A stretch of DNA of 64,000 nucleotides. Source: Bacteroidales bacterium (GTDB lineage Bacteria; Bacteroidota; Bacteroidia; Bacteroidales; UBA1715). The notes below the pieces were generated by a model that worked only from the letters and a program-made list of their open reading frames with translations, did no database searches and was not told the origin of the DNA. Location: contig JAKSUA010000009.1 of the NCBI GenBank assembly GCA_024409235.1, positions 32,820-96,819 on the forward strand, given 5' to 3'. This document shows positions 17,354 through 26,855 of this stretch, piece by piece (within the stretch, counting starts at the first letter, position 1; each line of letters begins with the position of its first letter). Position numbers and translations under genes: made by a program.

Positions 17354-18335
17354 AACCTTTTAGATTCTTATCTATTTGAAAATAAACGTTTTTAAATGAT
17401 TTTTTTAGAAATTCTTTGTTCTTTGACGAATAGCCTATTGCATTGTTTATTTCCGTTTCGGAAACGAAAATGCTAATATTTTTAGATAAAGATGTGTTGT
17501 TTATATTTTTGATTTTGTCAAACCAGATTTCGGATAACACTAGTTCTTTAAATGAAGGATGGAAAGGTCCGGCAAGAAGATATTTGTTCGAGGTAAAATC
17601 TTTGTTGGGATGAAGTCCAACTTTTAAAACGGTAATGTTGTTCTTTAAAAACAGAGAATAAATTTCTTTTGTCCAAAGTATGGCATTTTCTAGAGATAAT
17701 GCTTGATATTTTCCTTGTTTGTATAGTTTTGCCAAAGGGGTGTCGGCAACAACTAATGTAGGATAAATTCTTGTTGTTTTTGCTCCAAAATCAATAATGT
17801 CTTGAGCTGTTTTCATGGCAGTTTCAAAAGTATCTCCAGGAAGTCCTAACATCATTTGTAGCCCGAGATTGAAACCGTAATTGTTTATTTTTTGAGCCGC
17901 AATTTTTATACATTCCCGGTTGTGTCCTCTTCCTGATTTTTTTAGAACTTCGTCGTCAGTTGATTGAGCACCTAATTCAATGTCGGCAACGTGGTATTTT
18001 TTCAGAAGTTTTAATATTGTGTCGTCAATATAATCTGGTCTGGTGGATAAACGGATGCTGTTAATTCTGCCTGTTTCTATAAATGGTTGTGCTACTTTTA
18101 AATAGCTTTCTTGTAATTCCAAAGGTAATCCTGTAAAACTACCTCCAAAAAAGGCGATTTGTATATCGTAATCCGTTGGGATTGTTGCCAAGTTTCTTTC
18201 TATAATTTCTTTAGCCTCTTCTGGTGAAGGAATGTGATTTTGTGAACTAATATGGTTCTGATTACAAAAAATACAACGGTGTGGACACGCTAATTGTGGT
18301 AAAAAAATGGGAATGTTGGCGTGTTTTTTATTCAT
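17328..18335 (-). CDS. Radical SAM protein of the Elp3/YhcC-like group
   Basis: The 335 residues begin with the iron-sulfur motif ACPHRCIFCNQNH (C-x3-C-x2-C, about residues 16-23) that holds the 4Fe-4S cluster cleaving S-adenosylmethionine. Further marks are AFFGGSFTGLPLELQE (about 62-77, Gly-rich SAM-binding turn), DIELGAQSTDDEVLKKSGRGH (about 117-137) and MMLGLPGDTFETAM. The core resembles the radical SAM part of Elp3 and coproporphyrinogen-oxidase-like proteins without their added domains. Substrate is unknown. Its ATG shares a base with the mutS2 stop (TAATG), so translation is probably coupled. Confidence 0.82.
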   Translation of the reverse strand: MNKKHANIPIFLPQLACPHRCIFCNQNHISSQNHIPSPEEAKEIIERNLATIPTDYDIQIAFFGGSFTGLPLELQESYLKVAQPFIETGRINSIRLSTRPDYIDDTILKLLKKYHVADIELGAQSTDDEVLKKSGRGHNRECIKIAAQKINNYGFNLGLQMMLGLPGDTFETAMKTAQDIIDFGAKTTRIYPTLVVADTPLAKLYKQGKYQALSLENAILWTKEIYSLFLKNNITVLKVGLHPNKDFTSNKYLLAGPFHPSFKELVLSEIWFDKIKNINNTSLSKNISIFVSETEINNAIGYSSKNKEFLKKSFKNVYFQIDKNLKGYEFTYCRY

Positions 18336-20731
18336 TACTGTAATTTTACTATAGTAATTCCGTCTCCACCCATTTCAATAGGCGCATCTTCACATGAAAG
18401 AACAAAATCAACGGTGTTCAGATAGTCTCTGATTAATTTCCTAAGAATTCCGTAGCCTTTTCCGTGCAGTATTTCCAGATGTTTTATTTGTAACATATTG
18501 GCTGTCTCAACAAAATCTTTGACTTGATACATTGCGTCGTCGCCTCTAACGCCTCGTAAGTCAAGGTGAGGTTTGAACTCTTTCCGTTTTTCGGATATGT
18601 TTTTAATTGTTGAGGTAACAACAACTGTATGTGTGTCAATTTTGGGCTTATTGGCTGATTCCAGGGAATCGATTTTTACGTTCATTTTGATGTTTCCAAA
18701 CGAAACAGTCGCCTGCTTGCCTTGTATATCAAGAACTTCTCCTGATGTGGATTGTCCTTTTATTTTAACATAGCTTCCTACGTGAATTTCGGCCTTGTTC
18801 TGTGTTTTGTTTTGTTGCCCTTTGTTTGAGTTACTTATTTGTGCAGTTTTCTGACGTGTTTTATTAACAAAAGTCTGAAGTTCCGAACGTACTTGTTTGG
18901 TCGTCTCTTTTTCTGCCTGAGCTTCTTTTATTACACGGATTGTTTGTTCAATTTGTTTATTTGCCGAATCAAGCACGGCGTTAATTTCCCGTTCTGTGTT
19001 TTCTATGATTTCTTGCCGTTTTTCGTTGATTTTTTTGAGTTTGAAGGAATATTCTTCTTTTAAACTTTCTAATTGAATTTCTTGTTTACGCAGATCTTCT
19101 TTTTTCTTGAAAACGTATTGTTTTTCTATTTCTAGTTTTTTAAGATTTTCATCGAAATCAATGTGTTCCTGCTTAATTTTTGTCTTTGCCTTTTCAAGTG
19201 TGTTTTGTGGAAGGCCAATGCTTTTTGCTATTTCAAAAGCAAATGAATTTCCAGCTGAACCCATACGCAGTTTATACAATGGTTTCATTTTGTCCATATC
19301 AAACAGCATGGCTCCGTTGATTAATCCTTTTGTTGACGATGCTATGTGTTTTAAATTGCTGTAGTGTGTGGTAATTATTCCAAAAGCTCCTTTTGCATTA
19401 AGTGTTTCCAATACGCTTTCAGCAATTGCCCCGCCTAAAATAGGTTCTGTTCCTGTTCCGAATTCGTCAATGGCAAGCAGTGTCTTGTTATTTGCTCTTT
19501 CAAGGAAAATTTTCATGTTGAGAAGGTGTGATGAATAAGTACTTAAGTCGTTTTCAATTGACTGTTCATCACCAATATCAATCAACATGTTGTTGAAAAT
19601 ACTCATTGTACTTTGACTGTCAGCTGGAATAGGTAAACCGCATTGAAACATGTACTGAAGCAAAAGAACTGTTTTCATACAGACAGATTTTCCTCCAGCA
19701 TTTGGTCCTGAAATTACAATGATTCTTTGTGATTTGTTAAGTAAAATATGTAGCGGAATGACTTCTTTTTGATTTTTCTTAAATGAAATAAACAAAAGTG
19801 GATGCCTAGCTCTGATTAAGGAAAGTTCTTGTTGTTCAGAAATTGTTGGACATTCTGCCTCGATATCTATAGAAAATTTGGTTTTTGCTGTTATTGCATC
19901 AATAGTTCCCAGAAAGTCATATGCACATTCAATGTCGCTTAAAAATGGTCTGATTTCTGAAGCTGCTTCACGCAGAATTCGAATAATTTCTTTCTGTTCT
20001 TCGAATTCTAAGTTTGCAATCGCGTTATTTGTTTCAAATGCTTCTACAGGCTCAACGAATGATGTTTTTCCTGTAGCTGATTCGTCGTGTACAATACCCT
20101 GAATCTTTCTTTTGTGGGTACTGTTTAGTGGAATTACCAGTCTTCCGTCTCTAACAGACAATTCTGAATCTTGTTCTATCCAACCTTCTTGACGCGCAAT
20201 AGCAAGTTTCTGCGACATTATTTTGCTGATTACACGGCGTTTTTGTGTGATTTCACTTCGGATTTCAATAAGTTTTGCAGACGCATTGTCTTTTAAATTT
20301 CCATTGGAATCAACAATTCTGTCGATTGTTTTGCAGATTTCTTTAGAAAATTCGACAGGTTCTGCTAATTCGTAGAGAGCAGGGTAGAGTTCCTGGTTTT
20401 TATGGAAGAATGATAAAATATCAATGATTTCGTTAAGCGATTTTCTAAGAATGTGAAGTTCGTTTGCTAATAAATATGTGCCATCCGGACGCATTCTTGA
20501 AATTGCCTCGAAAACATTTGAAAACGACGGAGTGGGAAAGTCTTGTACTTCCCTCATGATTTCTGTCATTTCTTTTATCTGCAGCAATCTGCTTTTAATC
20601 TCGTCTTTATCGGTAGAAAAAGACAGATTCGAAATTTTCTCTTTACCTAACTCACAATGACATTTATCAGTAAGATATTGCCTGATTTCGTTAAAAGCAA
20701 TTTTTTGTTCTATGTTTTTGGGATAGAGCAT
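18335..20731 (-). CDS. mutS2: MutS2 DNA-structure/ribosome-rescue ATPase with Smr domain
   Basis: The 798 residues have MutS2 order: a core/clamp region (about 1-300), an ATPase (about 310-510) with Walker A IVISGPNAGGKSVCMKT, DIGDEQSIENDLSTYSSHL and LLAIDEFGTGTEP, a long coiled coil (about 515-630), a linker with a KOW-like strand (about 640-690), and a C-terminal Smr nuclease domain (about 724-798; LDLRGVRGDDA, LEILHGKGYGILR). The mismatch-recognition domain of MutS is absent, as expected. MutS2 suppresses recombination and, in some bacteria, splits collided ribosomes. It lies 1 base after rlmD and couples to the radical SAM gene. Confidence 0.95.
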   Translation of the reverse strand: MLYPKNIEQKIAFNEIRQYLTDKCHCELGKEKISNLSFSTDKDEIKSRLLQIKEMTEIMREVQDFPTPSFSNVFEAISRMRPDGTYLLANELHILRKSLNEIIDILSFFHKNQELYPALYELAEPVEFSKEICKTIDRIVDSNGNLKDNASAKLIEIRSEITQKRRVISKIMSQKLAIARQEGWIEQDSELSVRDGRLVIPLNSTHKRKIQGIVHDESATGKTSFVEPVEAFETNNAIANLEFEEQKEIIRILREAASEIRPFLSDIECAYDFLGTIDAITAKTKFSIDIEAECPTISEQQELSLIRARHPLLFISFKKNQKEVIPLHILLNKSQRIIVISGPNAGGKSVCMKTVLLLQYMFQCGLPIPADSQSTMSIFNNMLIDIGDEQSIENDLSTYSSHLLNMKIFLERANNKTLLAIDEFGTGTEPILGGAIAESVLETLNAKGAFGIITTHYSNLKHIASSTKGLINGAMLFDMDKMKPLYKLRMGSAGNSFAFEIAKSIGLPQNTLEKAKTKIKQEHIDFDENLKKLEIEKQYVFKKKEDLRKQEIQLESLKEEYSFKLKKINEKRQEIIENTEREINAVLDSANKQIEQTIRVIKEAQAEKETTKQVRSELQTFVNKTRQKTAQISNSNKGQQNKTQNKAEIHVGSYVKIKGQSTSGEVLDIQGKQATVSFGNIKMNVKIDSLESANKPKIDTHTVVVTSTIKNISEKRKEFKPHLDLRGVRGDDAMYQVKDFVETANMLQIKHLEILHGKGYGILRKLIRDYLNTVDFVLSCEDAPIEMGGDGITIVKLQ

Positions 20732-20732
20732 T

Positions 20733-22142
20733 TTATGCCTTCTTTTCTAATAAAACAACATTTTCTACATGTTGAGTATGTGGAAACATATCAACAGCTT
20801 TTGATTTTTTTATGTCATATGCACATGAAAGTAGTTGTAAATCACGTGCTTGTGTTGCTGGATTACAACTTACATATACGATTCTTTTCGGCATAGTTCG
20901 TAAAATTGTGTCAACAACGTCTTCGTGCATACCAGCTCTTGGTGGGTCAGTAATTATTACATCAGGTTTTCCATGTTTGGCAATGAAATCATCGTTGAGA
21001 ATGTCTTTCATGTCGCCGGCATAGAAAAGCGTATTGGTGATATTGTTTAGTTGTGAATTTATCTTTGCATCTTCTATAGCTTCCGGAACGTATTCAATAC
21101 CAATCACTTGTTTTGCTTTTTTTGCAACAAAGTTGGCGATGGTTCCTGTTCCTGTATATAAGTCGTAAACTAATTCATCTCCAGAAAGTTGAGCAAACTC
21201 TCGTGCGATTTTATATAATTCGTATGCTTGATTTGAATTAGTCTGATAAAATGATTTTGGTCCAACTTTAAATTGAAGATTTTCCATTTCCTCAATAATA
21301 TAGTCTTTTCCAAAGAATGTGATAACTTCTTGGTCTCCAATAGTATCGTTCGCTTTTTGATTGACAATATAGAGCAAAGAAGAGATTTGTGGGAATTCGT
21401 TATGAAGTGCTGTTAAAAGTGTTTTGATTTGTTCTTCGTTATTTTCATAGAAGACAACAATAACCATACATTCTCCGTTTGTGGAAGTTCTAATTATTAA
21501 GTTTCTTAATAAACCGGCATGGTTTCTAATGTCGAAGAAGGTGTAGTTGTGACTTAATGCAAAAGAACGTATAAAATTACGGATTTCATTGCTTGGCTTG
21601 TCCTGAAGATGGCAATGTTCTATGTTGACAACTTTGTCAAAAAGTCTTGGTACGTGGAAGCCAACGGCGTTGGAATCTGTAATCTCTGCGTTGTTTTTTA
21701 CTTCGTCTTCGGTAATCCAACGCTTGTTAGAAAAAGTGAACTCAAGTTTATTTCGATAATATTCTTTGTCTTTAGAACCTAAAATAGGTAGAAATTCTTC
21801 TACTGTAACGTGTCCGATACGTTCTAACTGGTCTTTCGCTTGTTTTTCTTTATAAAAAAGTTGCTTCTCGTATGGTAAAATCTGCCATTTACATCCTCCG
21901 CAAACGCCAAAATGTTCACAAAATGCCGGAAGTCTGTCGGAACTTGGTTTTACTATTTCAAGAACGCGACCTTCATAATAACGTTTTCTTTTTTTGGTTA
22001 TTTGCACATTTACAATGTCTCCAGGAATAACTCCTTCTACAAATAACACTATATCATCAATTTTAGCAATAGCGTTGCCTTCTGCGGCAACGTCTGTAAT
22101 CAACACATTTTCGAATGTTGGTAAATTTTTTCTTCGACTCAC
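20733..22142 (-). CDS. rlmD: 23S rRNA (uracil-C5)-methyltransferase RlmD/RumA family
   Basis: The 469 residues comprise a TRAM RNA-binding domain (about 8-65), an iron-sulfur cluster motif with Cys75, Cys81 and Cys84 (CEHFGVCGGC) plus a later Cys near 175, and a C-terminal methyltransferase domain with LYTGTGTIANFVA, DPPRAGMHEDVV and the catalytic YVSCNPATQARDL. It methylates a uracil in 23S rRNA. Translation starts at GTG (22142), and no in-frame ATG precedes it before a stop. It heads a minus-strand operon with mutS2, the radical SAM gene and the split gene. Confidence 0.92.
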   Translation of the reverse strand: MSRRKNLPTFENVLITDVAAEGNAIAKIDDIVLFVEGVIPGDIVNVQITKKRKRYYEGRVLEIVKPSSDRLPAFCEHFGVCGGCKWQILPYEKQLFYKEKQAKDQLERIGHVTVEEFLPILGSKDKEYYRNKLEFTFSNKRWITEDEVKNNAEITDSNAVGFHVPRLFDKVVNIEHCHLQDKPSNEIRNFIRSFALSHNYTFFDIRNHAGLLRNLIIRTSTNGECMVIVVFYENNEEQIKTLLTALHNEFPQISSLLYIVNQKANDTIGDQEVITFFGKDYIIEEMENLQFKVGPKSFYQTNSNQAYELYKIAREFAQLSGDELVYDLYTGTGTIANFVAKKAKQVIGIEYVPEAIEDAKINSQLNNITNTLFYAGDMKDILNDDFIAKHGKPDVIITDPPRAGMHEDVVDTILRTMPKRIVYVSCNPATQARDLQLLSCAYDIKKSKAVDMFPHTQHVENVVLLEKKA

Positions 22143-22173
22143 TGTTTTATCTAATTATTCATGCAAATATTCA

Positions 22174-22181
22174 TACATTTG
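22174..22181 (+). promoter_or_regulatory. -7 element for the YdjM-like gene
   Basis: TACATTTG on the plus strand lies 18 bases before the ATG at 22200. Confidence 0.5.
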
Positions 22182-22199
22182 CGAAAATAACCCAAAAAG

Positions 22200-23135
22200 A
22201 TGAATATAATTTCACAATTTGTTTTATGTGCTGCAATTGGTAGTCTGATTGGTGCAAAAAAAATGGGGAATAAATCTATTCTTTTGGGTGGTTTGTGTTC
22301 GCTCGTTCCTTCACTAGATTATTTTATTGCATATTTCTTTGAAACAACAACATCATTGTATGTGTGGGGCGGAATAACTCATTCTATTGTTTTTTGTATT
22401 CTAATGGCTCCAATTTTGGGTTGGGGAATACGAAAATATGTAGGAAAAAAGTTCTCTGCAGTGTTCTGCTCGTTTTTTGCTTTTAGTTGCTTGATGATGC
22501 ATTGCTTATCCGATGTGCTTTCTATTCAAGGTGTTGGATTGCTGGAACCATTTTCATCTAGACGATTTTCATTGTCAATTCTTTCTAATATAGACTGGTT
22601 AAGTCTTGTTCCTTTAGTAATTGCATTTGTTGCTGCTTTGATTGTGAAAGATTTACGGCATAAGGCAATGATTTCTTGGTTCGGAACATTCTTGTTTGTC
22701 GTTTATGTTGCTTTTGCTTTTTTAAACAAACTTTCAGTACAGTCGCTGTATGAACAGAAATTGGAAGAACAAAGTCTCCGATATTCAAGAACGGAAGTAT
22801 TTCCTGTCGCAGGTGCAATGTTCTTGTGGAATTGCGTTGCACAGGATAGGGATGGTTTTTGGGTTTCATATCAATCTAATTTGAGTCGTAACGATTTTGA
22901 AATGGAACTGGTGCTACGGAATGATTATTATATGTTCGAACACGAAGGCAATCTGTTGATAGACAGGCTGGAAGCTTATACAAAGCAATATTATGCAGTG
23001 GAGCCAATGGCAGAAAATGTTGTTGTACTTCATGATTTACGGTTTGGAAAACGTGGATTTCATTCCAAAGAATATAACAAGTCTTATACAATAGATTATT
23101 CGGATCGGGAGAACATACGAATTTCTAAACGTTGA
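22200..23135 (+). CDS. Membrane-bound YdjM/DUF457-like metal-dependent hydrolase family protein
   Basis: The 311 residues have about five N-terminal transmembrane helices (about 1-185) and a soluble C-terminal part (about 200-311). The N-terminal half shows the family's pattern: a Gly-rich start (IGSLIGAKK), an Asp in PSLDYFIAYFF, then the HS motif in VWGGITHSIVFC and a later His in LMMHCLSDVLS. These polar residues in membrane helices are thought to bind metal. The soluble tail is unusual in having several Arg- and Tyr-rich strands. It stands alone, diverging from rlmD with 57 bases between. Confidence 0.72.
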   Translation: MNIISQFVLCAAIGSLIGAKKMGNKSILLGGLCSLVPSLDYFIAYFFETTTSLYVWGGITHSIVFCILMAPILGWGIRKYVGKKFSAVFCSFFAFSCLMMHCLSDVLSIQGVGLLEPFSSRRFSLSILSNIDWLSLVPLVIAFVAALIVKDLRHKAMISWFGTFLFVVYVAFAFLNKLSVQSLYEQKLEEQSLRYSRTEVFPVAGAMFLWNCVAQDRDGFWVSYQSNLSRNDFEMELVLRNDYYMFEHEGNLLIDRLEAYTKQYYAVEPMAENVVVLHDLRFGKRGFHSKEYNKSYTIDYSDRENIRISKR

Positions 23136-23174
23136 AAAACGTTGCCACTTCTTTCAAAGAACCATAATCTTTAT

Positions 23175-23182
23175 TAAATTTG
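23175..23182 (+). promoter_or_regulatory. -7 element for yicC-gmk
   Basis: TAAATTTG matches TAnnTTTG and lies 17 bases before the yicC ATG. Confidence 0.5.
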
Positions 23183-23198
23183 TAAAAAAATAAAGAAT

Positions 23199-24074
23199 AT
23201 GATTCAATCAATGACTGGCTATGGTAGAGCCGTAGCTGAATTATCTGACAAAAATATAATTGTTGAGGTAAAATCCTTGAACAGCAAACAGTTAGATCTG
23301 AATTCAAAAGTGACTTCTATCTATCGTGATAAGGATTTGGAAATCCGAAATTATGTTTCTTCTCAATTGGTGCGTGGAAAAGTTGATGTTTTTGTATATG
23401 CAGAAACTAAAGATTCTGCAGGAGAACGTACCTTGCAGGTTGAATTAGTGAAGTCTTATTATGAAAAAATAAGTTCTGTTGCAAAAGAACTGAATGTGAC
23501 AGATTTTTCTCCTATGGATGCAGTCTTGAAAATGCCGGATGTTTGGGCTGTGGATAGTCAGAAATTAGCCGATGAAGATGAATGGGCTAAGGTTATGCCT
23601 GCGGTAGTTGCTGCAACAGAGAATATTGTAGCATATCGTTCTCATGAAGGTGAGGCTTTAGACCGTGATTTACGTGAAAATATCCAAACAATAACTGAAT
23701 TGCTTGCAAGTATTGAACAATACGAGAAAGCTCGTGTGCCAAAAATCAGAGAAAAAATAGAATCTTCGTTAAAAGAATTTATTGATTCTGAAAAGATTGA
23801 TAAAAACAGACTTGAACAGGAAATGATATACTATTTGGAAAAATTGGATATCAATGAGGAAAAAGTTCGTCTTGCTCAGCATTGTAAGTATTTTATAGAT
23901 ACAATGGAAAATGAAGAATACGCTGGTAAAAAGTTGAATTTTATAGCTCAGGAAATGGGACGTGAAATCAATACCATGGGCTCAAAATCAAATGATGCAG
24001 ATATGCAGCGTATTGTTGTACAGATGAAGGATAATTTGGAAAAAATAAAAGAGCAGGTTTTAAACGTATTATAG
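23199..24074 (+). CDS. yicC: YicC/YloC-family endoribonuclease
   Basis: The 291 residues start with the family hallmark MIQSMTGYGRA and end with EINTMGSKSNDADMQRIVVQ, the conserved C-terminal motif of YicC (DUF1732). The central part is helical and charged. YicC proteins are ribonucleases implicated in small-RNA turnover. The gene is directly followed by gmk with a 3-base gap. This pair is conserved in many bacteria. Confidence 0.93.
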   Translation: MIQSMTGYGRAVAELSDKNIIVEVKSLNSKQLDLNSKVTSIYRDKDLEIRNYVSSQLVRGKVDVFVYAETKDSAGERTLQVELVKSYYEKISSVAKELNVTDFSPMDAVLKMPDVWAVDSQKLADEDEWAKVMPAVVAATENIVAYRSHEGEALDRDLRENIQTITELLASIEQYEKARVPKIREKIESSLKEFIDSEKIDKNRLEQEMIYYLEKLDINEEKVRLAQHCKYFIDTMENEEYAGKKLNFIAQEMGREINTMGSKSNDADMQRIVVQMKDNLEKIKEQVLNVL

Positions 24075-24077
24075 TTC

Positions 24078-24644
24078 ATGGCAGAAAATAAAATGATAAT
24101 ATTGTCAGCTCCGTCTGGCTCTGGAAAATCTACTATTATCCAATATTTATTGCAAAAAGGATATCCTTTGGAATTTTCAATTTCTGCAACAACTCGTTCT
24201 CCTCGTGGAAACGAGAAAAATGGGGTTGAATATTACTTCTATTCTGTGGAAGAATTCAAGAAAAAAATAGAAAAAGGGGATTTCATAGAGTTTGAGGAAG
24301 TTTACGAAAATAGATTTTATGGAACTTTAAAATCTGAATGCGACAGAATTTGGAACAAAGGAAATGTGATTGTGTTTGATGTTGACGTGGCAGGAGGGTT
24401 GCGGTTAAAGAAATTATTTGGTAATAAAGCATTGTCTTTGTTTATAAAAGCTCCTTCTGTGGAAGTTTTGCGTCAACGTTTGGAGGGAAGAAAAACTGAT
24501 TCTGCAGAAGAAATACAAAAACGTTTGGATAAAGCTACTTATGAAATGCAGTTTGCGGAGCAATTTGATAAAATTGTTGTTAATGACGAGTTAAATCAGG
24601 CTTGTGCTGATGCAGAGCAGCTGTTGAAAGAATTTTTGAGATAA
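24078..24644 (+). CDS. gmk: Guanylate kinase
   Basis: This 188-residue enzyme phosphorylates GMP to GDP. It has P-loop LSAPSGSGKSTIIQYLL (about 9-25), the GMP-binding region SATTRSPRGNEKNGVEYYF (about 36-54), DFIEFEEVYENRFYGT and the lid RLEGRKTDSAEEIQKRL. Length matches the family. It is coupled to yicC. The nadD gene that often follows in Bacteroidota is not present; a new promoter and a beta-barrel gene follow instead. Confidence 0.96.
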   Translation: MAENKMIILSAPSGSGKSTIIQYLLQKGYPLEFSISATTRSPRGNEKNGVEYYFYSVEEFKKKIEKGDFIEFEEVYENRFYGTLKSECDRIWNKGNVIVFDVDVAGGLRLKKLFGNKALSLFIKAPSVEVLRQRLEGRKTDSAEEIQKRLDKATYEMQFAEQFDKIVVNDELNQACADAEQLLKEFLR

Positions 24645-24656
24645 AAGAAACTTTTT

Positions 24657-24664
24657 TAGATTTG
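24657..24664 (+). promoter_or_regulatory. -7 element for the beta-barrel gene
   Basis: TAGATTTG lies 25 bases before the ATG at 24689, so this gene probably has its own promoter separate from yicC-gmk. Confidence 0.5.
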
Positions 24665-24688
24665 TAAAAAATATTAAAACAATAAACA

Positions 24689-25480
24689 ATGAAGAAATTA
24701 TTACTTATTCCGTTTGTGATTTTGATGGCTTGTTCATCTGTATTCTCACAAGGTACGATTAAAAACAATTCTTATTTTAATTTAACTTGGATCCGTCCAA
24801 TTGCTGATTATGGAACTATTGTAGGGCAAGAGTCTCCTAAAAACTTATTGAAATATTATAAAAATAAATCAGGTGACGATTTGCAACATTACAGTGGTGC
24901 CTTGAATGTTGGTGCTAATTTCTATATTCATCCAATTGGTTGGTTGATTGAAGGTTTTAAAGCTGGTCTATGTGTTGATTTCATTGACTTAGGTATTGAT
25001 TATTATCGTTTTTCTGATGGAATAGAAAAGAATGGAAAAATTGATACAACAAATTTTAATGATTTGACAGCTTCTTATTCTTTAAACCTTGGTTTGGTTG
25101 CAACAATTAGCCCAGTGAAGAATTTTTACATTGATTTGACTGCAAAATTGTGTCCTACATTTGCTGTAAATTATTTTAGAATTCCTTCCTATGTGAAAGA
25201 TAAAGATGGAAATTTTGTTTTTGAATACAGAAATCCAGATTTAGAATATGGTGGTTATGATATTAAAGACGGTATCTATAACGTTCCTACAAAAGAATCT
25301 GAAGACACAGGTATTGGTCTAGGTGTGGATTATTCTTTTGGCTTCAATATCCGTTATTCAAAATTGTCTGTAGGTTGTGAATGGTTGTTAGGAAATCTTA
25401 ATTATTCTTATGATAGTTGGGATGCTCAAAAAATTCATAACCAAAGATTGAAAGTAAAAATAGGTTTGTCTTTTGAATAA
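24689..25480 (+). CDS. Predicted outer membrane beta-barrel protein, unknown function
   Basis: The 263 residues have a signal peptide (about 1-20, ending SSVFSQ) and alternating amphipathic strands rich in Tyr, Asn and Gly, ending NQRLKVKIGLSFE. The terminal aromatic residue and strand pattern are typical of outer membrane barrels of 8-12 strands. I recognise no family more precisely. A lipoprotein gene follows after 52 bases with the same codon style, so the two may form a small envelope unit. Confidence 0.65.
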   Translation: MKKLLLIPFVILMACSSVFSQGTIKNNSYFNLTWIRPIADYGTIVGQESPKNLLKYYKNKSGDDLQHYSGALNVGANFYIHPIGWLIEGFKAGLCVDFIDLGIDYYRFSDGIEKNGKIDTTNFNDLTASYSLNLGLVATISPVKNFYIDLTAKLCPTFAVNYFRIPSYVKDKDGNFVFEYRNPDLEYGGYDIKDGIYNVPTKESEDTGIGLGVDYSFGFNIRYSKLSVGCEWLLGNLNYSYDSWDAQKIHNQRLKVKIGLSFE

Positions 25481-25532
25481 TTTTGGTACGTTGTTTGCTG
25501 TAAAAAATCTGTTTTCAAAAATAAATAGAGTT

Positions 25533-26045
25533 ATGAAAAAGATATTTTTAGTATTAGCAGTAGCGTTAGCTTCTTTTACGTCTTGCGATTTTGGTGAAGA
25601 CGGTCGTTCTTATTTGAGTATATCTTACGAAGGAAATGAACCGTCGAAAATGACAGTTTCTTATTTCGTTTCCTATGATGATGGCGATATGGAACAAGTG
25701 TTCTTACCATATTCTTGGATTTGGGGTGAGTATTACCATATTGATGAAGGTGCTTATCGTGTGGATTTTGAAACAACGTATACACGACATGATCTTGTCT
25801 GTCATGAACAATTTTATTGTGACATAGAAGTTTTTGTTAATAAGGGAAAATCTCATCATACAGATGGTAAGGATGTTTTCTTTGATTTGAAGTTATTTGA
25901 TGACGGAAAGTTTGATTATAACTATTTTGAAATAAAATCTTATACTCCTGATTCTGAAGATGAAATCGTAATGAACGGCTCAAAATCTATTGAGGGCTAT
26001 GAGATTAAGTACACTTTGCATAGAGTTGGTGTTACTGTAGAATAA
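25533..26045 (+). CDS. Predicted lipoprotein, unknown function
   Basis: Starting at ATG 25533 gives 170 residues with a lipoprotein signal MKKIFLVLAVALASFTSC, so Cys18 would be lipidated. A longer reading from 25473 would bury this signal behind 20 residues and overlap the previous gene. The mature protein is acidic and aromatic (Asp, Glu, Tyr rich) with strand-like pattern; no family recognised. Surface or periplasmic location is inferred from the lipobox and the adjacent beta-barrel gene. Confidence 0.68.
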   Translation: MKKIFLVLAVALASFTSCDFGEDGRSYLSISYEGNEPSKMTVSYFVSYDDGDMEQVFLPYSWIWGEYYHIDEGAYRVDFETTYTRHDLVCHEQFYCDIEVFVNKGKSHHTDGKDVFFDLKLFDDGKFDYNYFEIKSYTPDSEDEIVMNGSKSIEGYEIKYTLHRVGVTVE

Positions 26046-26065
26046 AATCAATGATTTAATGGTAT

Positions 26066-26098
26066 AAAAAAAGGCGATGATTAATCATCGCCTTTTTT
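26066..26098. terminator. Bidirectional terminator between the lipoprotein gene and yebC
   Basis: Stem AAGGCGATGA (26071-26080) pairs with TCATCGCCTT (26085-26094) around a TTAA loop. A-tracts and T-tracts flank it, so it serves both convergent genes. Confidence 0.9.
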
Positions 26099-26119
26099 AT
26101 TGTAAGTAAGTTTTGAGGT

Positions 26120-26830
26120 TTAAGCAATGTTTGTGAAAACAGCTTGAACATCATCATCTTCTTCTAATTTGTCAATTAATTTGTCAATGTCTGCAAGTTG
26201 TTCTTCTGAGAATTCTTGTACATCGTTAGGAATACGTTGTAATTCTGCTTTTAGAAGTTCAACACCGCTATCTTCTAATGCTTTTGCTAGATTACCGAAA
26301 TCCTTGAAATCAGCGTAGATTACATACATATCTTCTTCAGTTTCGATAGATTCCAAACCAGCATCGATAAGATTGAATTCTAGTTCTTCAATGTTTATGT
26401 TTTCTGTCTTTTTGATTTGGAATACTGCTTTACGTGAAAACATATATTCAAACGAACCAGAAGGGGCTAGGGAACCACCTGCTTTGTTGAAGTATGATTT
26501 TACATTTGCAACTGTTCTAGTGTTGTTATCTGTTGCACATTCAACAACTACTAGTACTCCGTGAGGACCTTTACCTTCGTAAACAATTTCAGCAAAGTTT
26601 TCTACATCTTTACTTGTTGCACGTTTAATTGCTGCATCAATATTTGCTTTAGGCATATTTTGAGCCTTTGCACTCATGATAGCAGTACGAAGTTTTGGGT
26701 TCATTGCTGGATCAGAACCACCTTCTTTTGCTGCGATTGTGATACTTTTTGCCAAACGTGGAAATACGCGTGACATTGTTCCCCATCTTTTTTCTTTAGC
26801 TGCTCGTCTATATTCAAAAGCTCTTCCCAT
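26120..26830 (-). CDS. yebC: YebC/PmpR-family protein
   Basis: The 236 residues begin [20 protein letters not shown] and contain [18 protein letters not shown] and the strand [26 protein letters not shown], hallmarks of YebC/TACO1. Family members are described as transcription regulators and as factors that help ribosomes through difficult stretches such as polyproline. Three domains fit the usual length of about 240. Codon use is biased toward common codons, suggesting good expression. It follows a small acidic protein gene by 25 bases on the same strand, probably in one transcript. Confidence 0.94.
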   Translation of the reverse strand: MGRAFEYRRAAKEKRWGTMSRVFPRLAKSITIAAKEGGSDPAMNPKLRTAIMSAKAQNMPKANIDAAIKRATSKDVENFAEIVYEGKGPHGVLVVVECATDNNTRTVANVKSYFNKAGGSLAPSGSFEYMFSRKAVFQIKKTENINIEELEFNLIDAGLESIETEEDMYVIYADFKDFGNLAKALEDSGVELLKAELQRIPNDVQEFSEEQLADIDKLIDKLEEDDDVQAVFTNIA

Positions 26831-26855
26831 ATGTATATTTCTTTATTGTTAAAAA